From the NCBI GenBank assembly GCA_958369225.1, contig CATXID010000009.1, positions 11,174 through 75,173 of the forward strand: DNA of 64,000 nt, in the 5' to 3' direction. Shown here one piece after another: positions 1 to 8,349 of the stretch. The stretch comes from an uncultured Collinsella sp. Lineage in GTDB: Bacteria; Actinomycetota; Coriobacteriia; Coriobacteriales; Coriobacteriaceae. Numbering within the stretch: the first letter of the stretch is position 1; each line of letters begins with the position of its first letter. The translations under genes and the position numbers were made by a program. The notes beneath the pieces are model-generated. The model worked only from the letters and a program-made list of their open reading frames with translations, was not told where the DNA came from and did not search any database.

Positions 1-171
1 GAATACGGTGTGTATAAGTATCCGCATGATTATCCCGAGGGCTGGGTCGATCAGCGCTATTTGCCCGAGGGACTGGAGCGCGGCGCGTTCTGGCAGCCTG
101 CCGGCCGCGGTTGGGAAGAGTGGCGTGTGGAGCAAAGCGAACGCGACCGTAGCGGCAATGCTCCCAAGTAG
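1..171 (+). CDS. rarA: RarA/MgsA replication-associated recombination protein, C-terminal fragment
   Basis: The frame is open from the first base and ends at TAG 169-171, so only the last 56 residues are present. They contain YKYPHDYPEGWVDQRYLPE, which matches the conserved C-terminal YKYPHDYPGGWV(x)QQYLP block of the RarA/MgsA AAA+ ATPase family. RarA is a clamp-loader-like ATPase acting at stalled replication forks. The ATPase domain lies upstream of the window and cannot be inspected. The last residues are polar (SERDRSGNAPK), as is usual for the family. Confidence 0.85.
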   Translation, partial: EYGVYKYPHDYPEGWVDQRYLPEGLERGAFWQPAGRGWEEWRVEQSERDRSGNAPK

Positions 172-266
172 GTCATTGGCACCTCGCACATTCCCTTCGG
201 GTATCTTTCCCCTTCTTTGGGGTACCATGAAGAGCGTCTGTATTTCGATTCCTTCGGGAGGCTTGT

Positions 267-860
267 ATGAGTCCCATTCAAATCGCCCTGCTGCTGCTCG
301 CCGTTGCCGGCGTGTGGGCCGTCGTTGAGCTTGCACTCACCCTGCGCAAGACCCGCACCGTCGTTGATTCGCTCGACAAGACGGTGAGCGACCTTAACAA
401 CACGCTCGCCGAGGCACAGCCCGTGGTAGCAAAGCTCGATGGCGCTGTCGACGAGCTTACGCCGGCACTTGCCCAGATGGAGCCGCTGCTCAAGTCGAGC
501 AAGACTGCCGTTGACGCCCTGACGTCCAACCTCGTTGAGGTTGAGGCGGTCGTTCGCGACATCTCCGAGGTTACGGGCAGCGTGGCCGAGGCCAGCAATG
601 CCGTATCGAGCGTGACCGACTCTGCGGCTGGTGCCGTGCAGAAGCTCTTCAATAAGGTGAAGGCTCCTGCAGCCGACGCCGATCGCAAGCTCGCCGCTGC
701 CGCCGCCGAGGCCGAGCAGCCTACCGAGCGCGTTCTAATTGGTGAGGCTGAGGATGAGGCCGCCGATGGTGCGGATGCGGCTCATAAGTCCGCAGCCAAG
801 CCTGCTCAGTATTACACCTATACGCCCGCCGAGACCTCCGAGGAGTCCTGCGATGAGTAG
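267..860 (+). CDS. DUF948-like membrane-anchored coiled-coil protein
   Basis: A 197-residue protein with an N-terminal membrane segment (about residues 4-24, IQIALLLLAVAGVWAVVELAL). A long heptad-like helical region follows (about 30-135), rich in V, L, D, S and A and consistent with a coiled coil. An Ala/Glu-rich low-complexity tail ends in YYTYTPAETSEESCDE. This architecture matches the DUF948 family of small membrane proteins, whose biochemical role is not established. A good ribosome-binding site (GGGAGG) precedes the ATG. It overlaps the anti-sigma-like gene by 8 nt and is co-transcribed with the sigma factor, so a role in envelope-stress signalling is possible but inferred. Confidence 0.7.
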   Translation: MSPIQIALLLLAVAGVWAVVELALTLRKTRTVVDSLDKTVSDLNNTLAEAQPVVAKLDGAVDELTPALAQMEPLLKSSKTAVDALTSNLVEVEAVVRDISEVTGSVAEASNAVSSVTDSAAGAVQKLFNKVKAPAADADRKLAAAAAEAEQPTERVLIGEAEDEAADGADAAHKSAAKPAQYYTYTPAETSEESCDE

Positions 861-1230
861 CGAAGCAACCTGCCCCATTACGCTGAGCGTTGCCGGTGAT
901 CCGCGTCTCGCGCGCTTGGTGCGCATGACTGCCGCCAACGTCGGCGCCCTGTGCTCTATGTCCGTCGATCGCATCGAGGATATTCGTATGGCTGCCGAGG
1001 AAGCCTTCATCTTTGGATGCACGGCCGTTGATTCCGACGATATTTCGATCAAATTCGATGTCGACGAATCTCATGTGGGCATGACCTTTACCTTTGGCGA
1101 CCAGGCGACTGTCGATGAGGATGACCAGGCTGCCGTATATGCCGAGCTCATTTTGGCGAGTGTGTGCGACTCCTACGAAAAGACTACAGCGCCCCTGACG
1201 CTTTCCCTCGACCTCAAGGCGGATATCTAA
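853..1230 (+). CDS. RsbW-like anti-sigma regulatory protein with degenerate ATP-binding boxes
   Basis: A 125-residue protein. I chose the ATG at 853 because it overlaps the previous stop (translational coupling) and gives the length expected of an RsbW/SpoIIAB module. Residues around DIRMAAEEAF align with the helix before the N-box of GHKL anti-sigma kinases. However, the Asn and His of the usual EAxxNxxxHA motif are replaced (EEAFIFGCTAV), and the DxGxG box is not recognisable. The gene lies directly before a sigma-B/F-type sigma factor, 1 nt away, which supports a role as its partner. No RsbV/SpoIIAA anti-anti-sigma gene is visible in the window. Kinase activity is doubtful; anti-sigma binding is inferred from context. 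Confidence 0.65.
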   Translation: MSSEATCPITLSVAGDPRLARLVRMTAANVGALCSMSVDRIEDIRMAAEEAFIFGCTAVDSDDISIKFDVDESHVGMTFTFGDQATVDEDDQAAVYAELILASVCDSYEKTTAPLTLSLDLKADI

Positions 1231-1231
1231 T

Positions 1232-2023
1232 ATGACCGAACGTTCCCGGAGCGGCAAGACCGCTTGGGACAAGGAGAAAACCCGCGAGTTGTTTCGTCGT
1301 TATAAAGAGACCGGTGATCCGGATGCACGCGAGCAGCTCGTCATGTCCCACATGAACCTGGTAAGGTTTCTTGCCAACAAATTTAAGAACCGCGGCGAGC
1401 CGCTCGATGACCTTTTGCAGGTCGGCTATCTGGGCCTGCTCAAGGCTATCGATCGCTTTGACCCTGAGCGCGGGCTCGAGTTCACGACGTTTGCCACGCC
1501 CACCATTCTGGGCGAGATTAAGCGCCACTTCCGCGACAAGGGCTGGAGCGTGCGCGTGCCCCGTCGCTTGCAGGAGCTCTCTGCCAAGGTCAACCAGGCT
1601 ACCGACAAGCTCACCAACGAGCTTCAGCGTTCGCCCAAGGTTGAGGAAATCGCCGATTACCTGGGCGTGACCGTCGACGAGGTGCTCGAAGCCATGGAAT
1701 CGTCCTCGGCCTACACCTCGGTGCCCATCGAGGCCCCCGGTGCGTCCGATTCCGACGATGCGCCTTCGATTCTCGATCGCTACGCCGACGACGACAACGA
1801 GCTCGACTTTACCGATGATCGCCTGGTAATCGAGGAAGCCATCCGCGATTTCTCACCTCGCGAGCGCGAGGTTATCGAGCTGCGCTTCGTAAAGGGCATG
1901 ACCCAGATCGAGATTGCCAAGAAGCTGGGCATCTCGCAGGTGCAGGTCTCGCGCCTGCTACGCCGTACCCTTAAGAAGATTCAAGACAAGATTGACCCCG
2001 ACGGAGTGATGGTTCGTTCATGA
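1232..2023 (+). CDS. Sigma-B/F/G-type RNA polymerase sigma factor
   Basis: A 263-residue sigma-70 family group 3 factor. Region 2 shows LVMSHMNLVRFLANKF, DDLLQVGYLGLLKAIDRFD and FTTFATPTILGEIKRHFRD. Region 3 follows (VPRRLQELSAKVN). Region 4 is REREVIELRFVKGMTQIEIA with the helix-turn-helix ISQVQVSRLLRR. The layout matches SigB/SigF of Bacillus and Actinobacteria, which control general stress or developmental regulons. The RsbW-like gene immediately upstream suggests control by protein sequestration. The stop overlaps the next gene by 4 nt (ATGA), so it is part of a tight operon. The regulon is unknown. Confidence 0.92.
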   Translation: MTERSRSGKTAWDKEKTRELFRRYKETGDPDAREQLVMSHMNLVRFLANKFKNRGEPLDDLLQVGYLGLLKAIDRFDPERGLEFTTFATPTILGEIKRHFRDKGWSVRVPRRLQELSAKVNQATDKLTNELQRSPKVEEIADYLGVTVDEVLEAMESSSAYTSVPIEAPGASDSDDAPSILDRYADDDNELDFTDDRLVIEEAIRDFSPREREVIELRFVKGMTQIEIAKKLGISQVQVSRLLRRTLKKIQDKIDPDGVMVRS

Positions 2024-3432
2024 GTGAGCACCCCCAACAAACCGATCGCACGCTTCGCGATACCCGTATTCTGACGCTGCGCATTTGGGGCGTCGTCGGC
2101 TGCATTGTCATCGCCGCCGTCATCTTTAACCTTATGGGCATCCTGGCGCCGGTCATCGAGTTTCTCGCTGTCGGTTCCATCATCGCTTTTGTGATGTCGC
2201 CGATCACCAACTGGCTCGAGCACCATGGCGTGAATCGCGGCATCGGTTCGCTCATTGCGCTTATTGTGGTCGTTGCTGTGCTCGTCGGCTTCGTTTGCAT
2301 TTTGTCGCCGATTCTCTTTGGTCAGATCATGGAAGTCCTGAGCCGCCTGCCCGAGCAGCTTCGTGTTGCTGGTGGTGACCTCAACGAGATGATCTCGCAT
2401 GCCAAGACGCTCAATAACACGCCGCTCAAAGAGTATCTGGACGATAACCTTTCTTCGCTCGTTACGGTGGCGTCCAAGTATGTCTCACAGATTGCCGCCG
2501 AGCTCGGTCGCGGTGTATTCCCGCTCATTACCAACACGGCCTCGCAGCTGTTCGTGATCTTCCTTGGTCTGGTGCTTGCCTACTGGCTTGCCTGCGACTA
2601 TCCCCGTATGCACCACGAGGTCTGCACCATCATCGGTCAGGAAAAGGAGACCTCGTACCGCTTTATGGTCGCGATTCTTTCGCGCTCGGTCGGCGGTTAT
2701 ATGCGTGGCATGGTCGTGACGTCCATCTGCGGTGGCATCCTTGCCTTTTTCGGCTTTACGCTCATTGGCCATCCATACGCAGCACTCATGGCCATCTTTA
2801 CCGGCATCATGCACTTGGTCCCGGTCGTCGGTCCCTGGGTTAGTGCTGCAATCGCCACGGTGCTCGGCTTTATGTTCAGCCCGATGCTGGCGTTGTGGAC
2901 GCTTGTCGTGACCATGGTGGCCCAAAATGTCACCGACAACGTCATTTCGCCTAAGGTTATGCAGAGCTCGGTGCAGGTGCATCCCGTCATGAGCCTAACG
3001 GCCCTCGTTATTGGTTCGGCACTCATGGGTCCCATCGGCATGGTCATCGCCATTCCGCTGTGCGCGGCCCTGAAGGGCATTTTCGTCTACTACTTTGAGA
3101 ACGAGACCGGTCGCCAGCTCGTGGCATACGATGGCGCTGTGTTTAAGGGCACGCCGTATCGCGATGCCGAGGGCAACCTGGTCGCCGCCTACGACGCGCT
3201 TGGAGACGATACGTTCATTTACGAGTCCGAGCTTATTGGCAACGAGACCGCGCCCGAGGCCCAGGCAATGCCCAAGCCCGAGCTCGATAATCCCTGGATT
3301 AAGCTCTCGGGTCTTCAGCCCGACGCGACAGGCTTTTTCAAGAATCCCTTCGCCAAGGATGACGATTCCAATACGGACGACGACACCAAAACCGGCATCG
3401 ACGGCTCCATGGACGATTCGGATTCCAAATAG
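2020..3432 (+). CDS. AI-2E family transporter / permease
   Basis: A 470-residue polytopic membrane protein. Paired hydrophobic segments lie near residues 22-70 and 73-97, and further segments in the second half. The family core is GGYMRGMVVTSICGGILAFF and the C-terminal block is NVISPKVMQSSVQVHPVMSL, followed by IGMVIAIPLCAALKGIFVYYF. These are typical of the AI-2E/PerM family, whose members are often annotated as autoinducer-2 exporters but include Na+/H+ antiporters. The roughly 100-residue C-terminal extension is hydrophilic and acidic (DDSNTDDDTKTGIDGSMDDSDSK). Translation is coupled to the sigma factor by ATGA. Substrate unknown. Confidence 0.88.
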   Translation: MSEHPQQTDRTLRDTRILTLRIWGVVGCIVIAAVIFNLMGILAPVIEFLAVGSIIAFVMSPITNWLEHHGVNRGIGSLIALIVVVAVLVGFVCILSPILFGQIMEVLSRLPEQLRVAGGDLNEMISHAKTLNNTPLKEYLDDNLSSLVTVASKYVSQIAAELGRGVFPLITNTASQLFVIFLGLVLAYWLACDYPRMHHEVCTIIGQEKETSYRFMVAILSRSVGGYMRGMVVTSICGGILAFFGFTLIGHPYAALMAIFTGIMHLVPVVGPWVSAAIATVLGFMFSPMLALWTLVVTMVAQNVTDNVISPKVMQSSVQVHPVMSLTALVIGSALMGPIGMVIAIPLCAALKGIFVYYFENETGRQLVAYDGAVFKGTPYRDAEGNLVAAYDALGDDTFIYESELIGNETAPEAQAMPKPELDNPWIKLSGLQPDATGFFKNPFAKDDDSNTDDDTKTGIDGSMDDSDSK

Positions 3433-3438
3433 GCCCTG

Positions 3439-3678
3439 TTAGCGTTTCTTGATGTTGTAGAAGACAAGAAACACGAGCAAAGCGATTGATAAGGGGCCGG
3501 CTACATAGAAATAGAGAATGTCAATTGCGCGTAGAGGGCAATAAGCCTTATCGCCGGACGTTACTGCATATAATACGTAGCCAAATGCTGGTTGGTTTGA
3601 ATACCAGTTGGAGAAGGCCAAGAACGCTAAAAGTGCTACAACCAGAAGTGCATTCAGGACAAATCGTTTGCTTTTCAT
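3439..3678 (-). CDS. Small two-helix membrane protein of unknown function
   Basis: I chose the start at 3678 because GGAAGGAG lies 6 nt upstream; an ATG 19 codons further upstream has no ribosome-binding site. The 79-residue product has a membrane helix near residues 6-23 (VLNALLVVALLAFLAFSN), an outside loop with one Cys (DKAYCPLRAID), a second helix (LYFYVAGPLSIALLVFLVFY) and a short basic end (NIKKR). The ends are probably cytoplasmic. It is transcribed against its neighbours, and its base composition is lower in GC than theirs, which may indicate later acquisition. A palindrome GGTATTTTACC at 3708-3718 lies in its control region. No family recognised. Confidence 0.6.
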   Translation of the reverse strand: MKSKRFVLNALLVVALLAFLAFSNWYSNQPAFGYVLYAVTSGDKAYCPLRAIDILYFYVAGPLSIALLVFLVFYNIKKR

Positions 3679-3772
3679 CGATCGCTCCTTCCGGATGATT
3701 CTTATATGGTATTTTACCAAAACCATTATTTTCAAAGGGTTGCTTTGTCCTAAATAACGTGCACTTTCGCTG

Positions 3773-3802
3773 GAGGGTCGCTGTTTGGCGGCCCTCTTTT
3801 TT
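3773..3802 (+). terminator. Intrinsic terminator upstream of alaS
   Basis: Nine-base-pair stem GAGGGTCGC / GCGGCCCTC (one G-U) with a 6-nt loop, followed by TTTTTT. It sits between the minus-strand small gene and alaS. Its T-run overlaps the -35 of the alaS promoter, so it appears to block read-through from the upstream operon. Confidence 0.75.
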
Positions 3803-3828
3803 GCACTGGGGCGGTGGGATGGTAATAT
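3801..3828 (+). promoter_or_regulatory. Probable sigma-A promoter of alaS
   Basis: TTGCAC (3801-3806), 16-bp spacer, TAATAT (3823-3828). This places transcription start near 3835, leaving a leader of about 40 nt before the alaS ATG at 3875. The leader is too short to hold a T-box. Confidence 0.6.
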
Positions 3829-3874
3829 CGTTACGTTTGAACTGTTTCGATGTGAAACCGAGGAGATTCCCTCT

Positions 3875-6532
3875 ATGAGTGCTGACTACCCGTCAATGAC
3901 TACGGCCGAGATTCGCTCTAAGTTCCTCAACTTCTTTGAGGAGCGCGGTCTTAAGCTCTATCCTTCTTCGTCCCTCGTCCCCGACGATCCTTCGCTGCTG
4001 CTTGCCAACGCCGGCATGAACCAGTTTAAGGAGTACTACCAGGGCAAGAAGACCATGAAGGAGATCGGCGCGATCTCCTGCCAGAAGTGCGTCCGCACCA
4101 ACGACATCGACTGCATCGGCGAGGACGGCCGTCACCTGTCCTTCTTTGAGATGCTCGGCGACTTCTCCTTTGGCGGCGTCTCCAAGCAGCAGGCCTGCGC
4201 TTGGGCCTTTGAGCTCATCACCAAGGAGTTCAAGCTGCCGCTCGACCGCCTGTACTTCACCGTCTTTACCGAGGACGACGAGACCCATGACGTGTGGCGC
4301 TCCCTGGGCGTTGCCGAGGATCACATCTCGCGTCTGGGCGAGGACGACAACTTTTGGGCCGCTGGCCCCACCGGCCCCTGCGGTCCGTGCTCCGAGATCT
4401 ACTTTGACATGGGCGAGGAGGTCGGTTGCGGTAGCCCCGACTGCAAGCCCGGCTGCGACTGCGACCGCTTCCTTGAGTTCTGGAACCTCGTGTTTACCCA
4501 GTACGACCGCCAGGAGGACGGCTCCATGCCGGAGCTGCCGCACCGCAACCTCGATACGGGCATGGGTCTGGAGCGCATGGCCGCTATCATGCAGCACAAG
4601 ACCGCTAACTACGACGGCGATCTAATGCAGCACCTCATCAAGCTCGGTGAGGAGATCAGCGGCAAGACCTATGATGCCGACGATTACTCCGGCGCCAGCC
4701 GCTCCCTGCGCATCATCGCCGACCACTCCCGTGCCGTCGACTTTATGATCTCGGACGGCATCCTTCCTGGTAACGAGGGTCGCGAGTACGTCCTTCGCCG
4801 CCTGCTCCGCCGCGCCGTGTTCCACGGTCGCCTGCTGGGCATCGAGGGCGCCTTCCTGACCAAGTTCATCGACGAGGTCAACGCCCAGATGGGCGAGGCC
4901 TATCCCGAGCTGCTCAAGAACGTCGCGCTCGTCAAGGGCATCGTCGCCTCCGAGGAGGAGCGTTTCTCCACGACGCTCGACAACGGCCGCGTTTACCTGG
5001 ACGAGGCCCTGGCCGCGCTCGCCGAGGGCGCCGTCCTTCCGGGCGACGTCGCCTTTAAGCTGCACGATACCTTTGGTTTCCCCATCGATTTGACCGTCGA
5101 GATCGCCGGCGCTGCTGTCCACGACGTCGACATGGACGGCTTCACCGCCTGCATGGAGGACCAGAAGGCCCGCGCCCGCGCTAACGCCAAGGGCGATGCC
5201 TGGGGCAGCTTCAACGACGTGTGGGTCGAGCTTTCCGACAAGGTCGCTGCGACCGAGTTCGACGGCTATGACAACGACGTCATCGAGGGCGCCAAGGTTG
5301 TCGCCATCGTTCGCAACGGCGAGTCCGTCGAGTCCGCTGCCGTCGGCGAGGACGTCGAGGTCGTGCTCGACCGCACCCCGTTCTACGCCGAGATGGGTGG
5401 CCAGCAGGGCGACGCAGGTGAGCTTTGTGCCGAGGGCGTTGCGCTGACTGTTGCCGACACCAAGAACCACAACGGCCTGTATGCCCATGTCGCGCACGTT
5501 GCCGAGGGCACGCTGACCGTCGGTGCTACCGTGACTGCCGCGCTCGACGCCGAGCGCCGTGGTTTCCTGCGCCGCAACCACACCGCCACCCACCTGCTCG
5601 ACGCTGCGCTTAAGCAGGTCCTGGGCGAGCATGTCTCCCAGGCCGGCTCGCTGGTGACGCCCGAGCACCTGCGCTTTGACTTCACGCACTTCGAGGCCCT
5701 GTCTTCCGAGCAGCTCAAGGCTGTCGAGGACCTGGTCAACCAGCAGATTTTCGCTTCTAAGCCGGTCGTGACCCGCGTCATGGGCATCGACGAGGCCAAG
5801 GCCGCCGGTGCTGTCGCCCTCTTTGGCGAGAAGTACGGCGACGTCGTCCGCGTCGTCTCCGTAGGCGCCGAGGACCAGCCGTTCTCCCGCGAGCTCTGCG
5901 GTGGCACGCATGCCGCCAACACCGCCGAGATCGGTCTGTTCAAGATCATCTCCGAGTCCTCCACGGGCTCCAACGTCCGCCGTATCGAGGCCGTGACCTC
6001 CAAGGGCGCTCTCGATTACATGGCTGACCGCCTGGCACTCGTTGACGCCGCCGCCGCTGCGCTCAAGTGCCGTGTCGACGAGGTTCCCTCCCGCGTGGAG
6101 AACCTGCAGGCCGAGCTGCGCGAGACTTCCGGCAAGCTCAAGAAGGCGCTCACCGGTGGCTCCTCCGATGCGATCTCCAGCGCCATCGACGGCGCTGTCG
6201 AGCTGAACGGCTACAAGCTCGTCGTCGCTGAGCTCCAGGGCCTTGAGGCTGCCGACCTGCGCAACGTTTGGGATACCGTGCACCAGAAGGTCGCCGGCCC
6301 TGTCGCCTGCGTCGTCGCCAGCGTGACCGAGAAGGGCACCCCGGCCCTGCTCGCTGCCGGCTCCGATGAGGCTGTGAAGGCCGGTTTCCACGCCGGCAAC
6401 GTGATCAAGCAGATCGCGGGCCTGGTCGACGGTCGCGGTGGCGGTCGTCCCAACATGGCTCAGGCCGGTGGCAAGAACGCCGCCGGTATCGCCGATGCCC
6501 TCGCGGCCGCAAAGACCGCGCTCGGCGCCTAA
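3875..6532 (+). CDS. alaS: Alanine--tRNA ligase
   Basis: The 885-residue product charges tRNA-Ala. The start at 3875 is preceded by GAGGAG; the open frame extends 30 codons further but without support. The class II catalytic domain carries the motif-1 region SLLLANAGMNQFK and RTNDIDCIGEDGRHLSFFEM. The editing domain carries the zinc-binding HTATHLLD and CGGTHAANTAEIG. The C-terminal DHHA1/C-Ala domain ends in GGRGGGRPNMAQAGGKNA. All family landmarks are intact and the length is normal (bacterial AlaRS is about 875). Codon use is strongly C-ending, typical of a highly expressed gene. ruvX follows 17 nt downstream. Confidence 0.98.
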   Translation: MSADYPSMTTAEIRSKFLNFFEERGLKLYPSSSLVPDDPSLLLANAGMNQFKEYYQGKKTMKEIGAISCQKCVRTNDIDCIGEDGRHLSFFEMLGDFSFGGVSKQQACAWAFELITKEFKLPLDRLYFTVFTEDDETHDVWRSLGVAEDHISRLGEDDNFWAAGPTGPCGPCSEIYFDMGEEVGCGSPDCKPGCDCDRFLEFWNLVFTQYDRQEDGSMPELPHRNLDTGMGLERMAAIMQHKTANYDGDLMQHLIKLGEEISGKTYDADDYSGASRSLRIIADHSRAVDFMISDGILPGNEGREYVLRRLLRRAVFHGRLLGIEGAFLTKFIDEVNAQMGEAYPELLKNVALVKGIVASEEERFSTTLDNGRVYLDEALAALAEGAVLPGDVAFKLHDTFGFPIDLTVEIAGAAVHDVDMDGFTACMEDQKARARANAKGDAWGSFNDVWVELSDKVAATEFDGYDNDVIEGAKVVAIVRNGESVESAAVGEDVEVVLDRTPFYAEMGGQQGDAGELCAEGVALTVADTKNHNGLYAHVAHVAEGTLTVGATVTAALDAERRGFLRRNHTATHLLDAALKQVLGEHVSQAGSLVTPEHLRFDFTHFEALSSEQLKAVEDLVNQQIFASKPVVTRVMGIDEAKAAGAVALFGEKYGDVVRVVSVGAEDQPFSRELCGGTHAANTAEIGLFKIISESSTGSNVRRIEAVTSKGALDYMADRLALVDAAAAALKCRVDEVPSRVENLQAELRETSGKLKKALTGGSSDAISSAIDGAVELNGYKLVVAELQGLEAADLRNVWDTVHQKVAGPVACVVASVTEKGTPALLAAGSDEAVKAGFHAGNVIKQIAGLVDGRGGGRPNMAQAGGKNAAGIADALAAAKTALGA

Positions 6533-6549
6533 GAACCTAAGTAGTCGCT

Positions 6550-6978
6550 GTGGTCGCGCTCGCACTGGACATAGGGGAGACCAGGATTGGCATTGCCGTC
6601 TCGAGCCGTGATGGCAAGATGGCGATGCCTGTCAAGGTGCTTCCGGCTACCGAGGTCACCGGTATGGCAAAGACGTTTCGCTACCTGGTCGAGGACTATG
6701 AGCCCGACATCCTGGTAAGCGGACGTCCCTTGACCATGGCCGGTGAGCCTGGCCCCCAGGCCGAGCGCGTCGCCGCCGTGGCCCAAAAGATTGCCGACGA
6801 GCTCGAACTTCCGCTGGAGTTTGAGGATGAGCGTCTGTCCTCGCAGGAGGCCAAACGAATCCTGCGAGAGCAGGGTCTCAACGAAAAGCAGATGAGGGGC
6901 AAGATTGACATGATCGCCGCCAGCCTGTTCTTGCAGACATGGCTCGATCGTAAAAACGAGGAGGTTCAGCATGCCTAG
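6550..6978 (+). CDS. ruvX: Putative pre-16S rRNA nuclease / Holliday junction resolvase-like RuvX
   Basis: A 142-residue YqgF/RuvX protein beginning with GTG at 6550, giving VALALDIGETRIGIAVS, the expected N-terminal RNase H-like strand with its catalytic Asp. Further family motifs are ILVSGRPLTMAGEPGPQA, FEDERLSSQEAKRIL and KIDMIAASLFLQTWLD. In E. coli YqgF matures the 5' end of 16S rRNA. It follows alaS, a common arrangement in Gram-positive genomes (alaS-ruvX-mltG), and overlaps mltG by 8 nt. No clear ribosome-binding site precedes the GTG, so translation may depend on coupling. Confidence 0.92.
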   Translation: MVALALDIGETRIGIAVSSRDGKMAMPVKVLPATEVTGMAKTFRYLVEDYEPDILVSGRPLTMAGEPGPQAERVAAVAQKIADELELPLEFEDERLSSQEAKRILREQGLNEKQMRGKIDMIAASLFLQTWLDRKNEEVQHA

Positions 6979-8347
6979 CGCTTCCGATCCGCGCCAGCAG
7001 AATCGTTCACGGAAGCCCGTGCCGCGCCCTGCTCAGCCTGGCCAGCGCCCGGCGCAGCCGACGCAGCGTTCGGCTCAGCCTGCTCAGCGTGCTGCTCAGC
7101 CTGCTCAGCGTGCTGCTCAACAGCCTGCCGCTCGTCCCGCGCAGCCCACTGGCGGCGCTCGTTTTAAGCAGCAGGCTCCTGCCCAGCGCACGCAGGGGCA
7201 GTCCCGGCAATCGCGCTCCCACGCACATCACGCTCATGGCTCGCACGGTGTTGCTCCGGCCACGCGCTCGAGCTATAACACGCACGCCCGCCGTGGCGCC
7301 CAAAAGAAAAGCTCCCCGGTGCCTATGATTATCGGTGGCGTCGTTGCCGTGCTTGCGCTTGTCGCGATCGTTTTCTTTGTCGTACCAGCCGTCAAGGGCC
7401 TCTTTGGCGGTGAGGATGCGAAAGTCGCTGCTGGCCAGCAAGTTACTATCACGATTCCCGATGGTGCCTCGGGTGACACCATCGCTTCGATTCTCTCCGA
7501 GAACCATATCGTCGAAAATCCCAAGGATTATTACGCGGCGGTCAAAAAGCTCAACGCCGATATGTCGCTCAAGCCGGGTAAGTATTCGTTTACCACGCTC
7601 ATGGACGCGACCAAGGTCGTTCAGCAGCTTATGGAAGGTCCCAACGCCGGCTCCGATGCGCTGACTATCCCTGAGGGACTGACGGTTGACCAGGTCGCCG
7701 ACCGCGTGGCCAAGGCGTACGACAGCATTTCTAAGGAAGACTTCCTTAACCAGGCTAAGGCGAGCAATTATGTGAATGATTACGCCTTCCTTAAGGACGC
7801 CGCGAACGATTCACTCGAGGGCTTTCTATTCCCTAAGACCTATACGTTGGGTAAGGACCCGTCTGCCGATGATGTGATTCGCGCCATGCTTGACCAGTTC
7901 AATACCGAGTATAAGTCGCTCGACTTTGCCAGCTGCGAGGCCAAGATCAAGGAGCGCTATGGCGTGGAGATGTCCGATTACGACATCGTTAACCTTGCCT
8001 CGATCGTCGAGCGCGAGGGCCTCAACGCCGATCAGCGCGCGCATGTGGCATCGGTTTTCTATAACCGTCTGGCCGGCAAGCTCGATGGCCTGCGTTACCT
8101 CAATAGCGATGCGACCATGATGTATGTCACCGGCGGTGAGGTTACCGCCGACGACCTGCAGAGCGATAGCCCATATAACACCTATAAGCACGAGGGCCTG
8201 CCGCCCACGCCCATCTGCTCTCCGTCGCTCGAGGCGCTCAAGGCTACCCTTGAGCCGACCGACTCCGATGACCTGTATTTCTACATTACACAGGACCAGG
8301 AGTATTTCTCGAAGACCTACGAAGAGCATCAACAGTCTTGGAATTGA
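6971..8347 (+). CDS. mltG: Endolytic transglycosylase MltG (YceG family)
   Basis: The 458-residue product cleaves nascent peptidoglycan strands at the outer face of the membrane. A cytoplasmic N-terminus of about 115 residues is rich in Pro, Gln, Ala and Arg, with repeats of the type PAQRAAQ. One membrane helix follows (about 116-138, MIIGGVVAVLALVAIVFFVV), then a LysM-like region. The catalytic domain holds GFLFPKTYTL, the active-site LASIVEREG and SPYNTYKHEGLPPTPICSPS. GAGGAGG precedes the ATG. The low-complexity N-terminus is unusually long for the family. Confidence 0.95.
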   Translation: MPSASDPRQQNRSRKPVPRPAQPGQRPAQPTQRSAQPAQRAAQPAQRAAQQPAARPAQPTGGARFKQQAPAQRTQGQSRQSRSHAHHAHGSHGVAPATRSSYNTHARRGAQKKSSPVPMIIGGVVAVLALVAIVFFVVPAVKGLFGGEDAKVAAGQQVTITIPDGASGDTIASILSENHIVENPKDYYAAVKKLNADMSLKPGKYSFTTLMDATKVVQQLMEGPNAGSDALTIPEGLTVDQVADRVAKAYDSISKEDFLNQAKASNYVNDYAFLKDAANDSLEGFLFPKTYTLGKDPSADDVIRAMLDQFNTEYKSLDFASCEAKIKERYGVEMSDYDIVNLASIVEREGLNADQRAHVASVFYNRLAGKLDGLRYLNSDATMMYVTGGEVTADDLQSDSPYNTYKHEGLPPTPICSPSLEALKATLEPTDSDDLYFYITQDQEYFSKTYEEHQQSWN

Positions 8348-8349
8348 TC

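Noticed and set aside
3803..3874. T-box leader for alaS
   Set aside because: The leader after the promoter is only about 40 nt and lacks the T-box sequence; a T-box would need about 200 nt.
4622..6565. 647-codon open frame on the minus strand
   Set aside because: It lies fully opposite alaS. Strong codon bias in this GC-rich gene leaves the antisense frame free of stops. No ribosome-binding site or family motif is visible.
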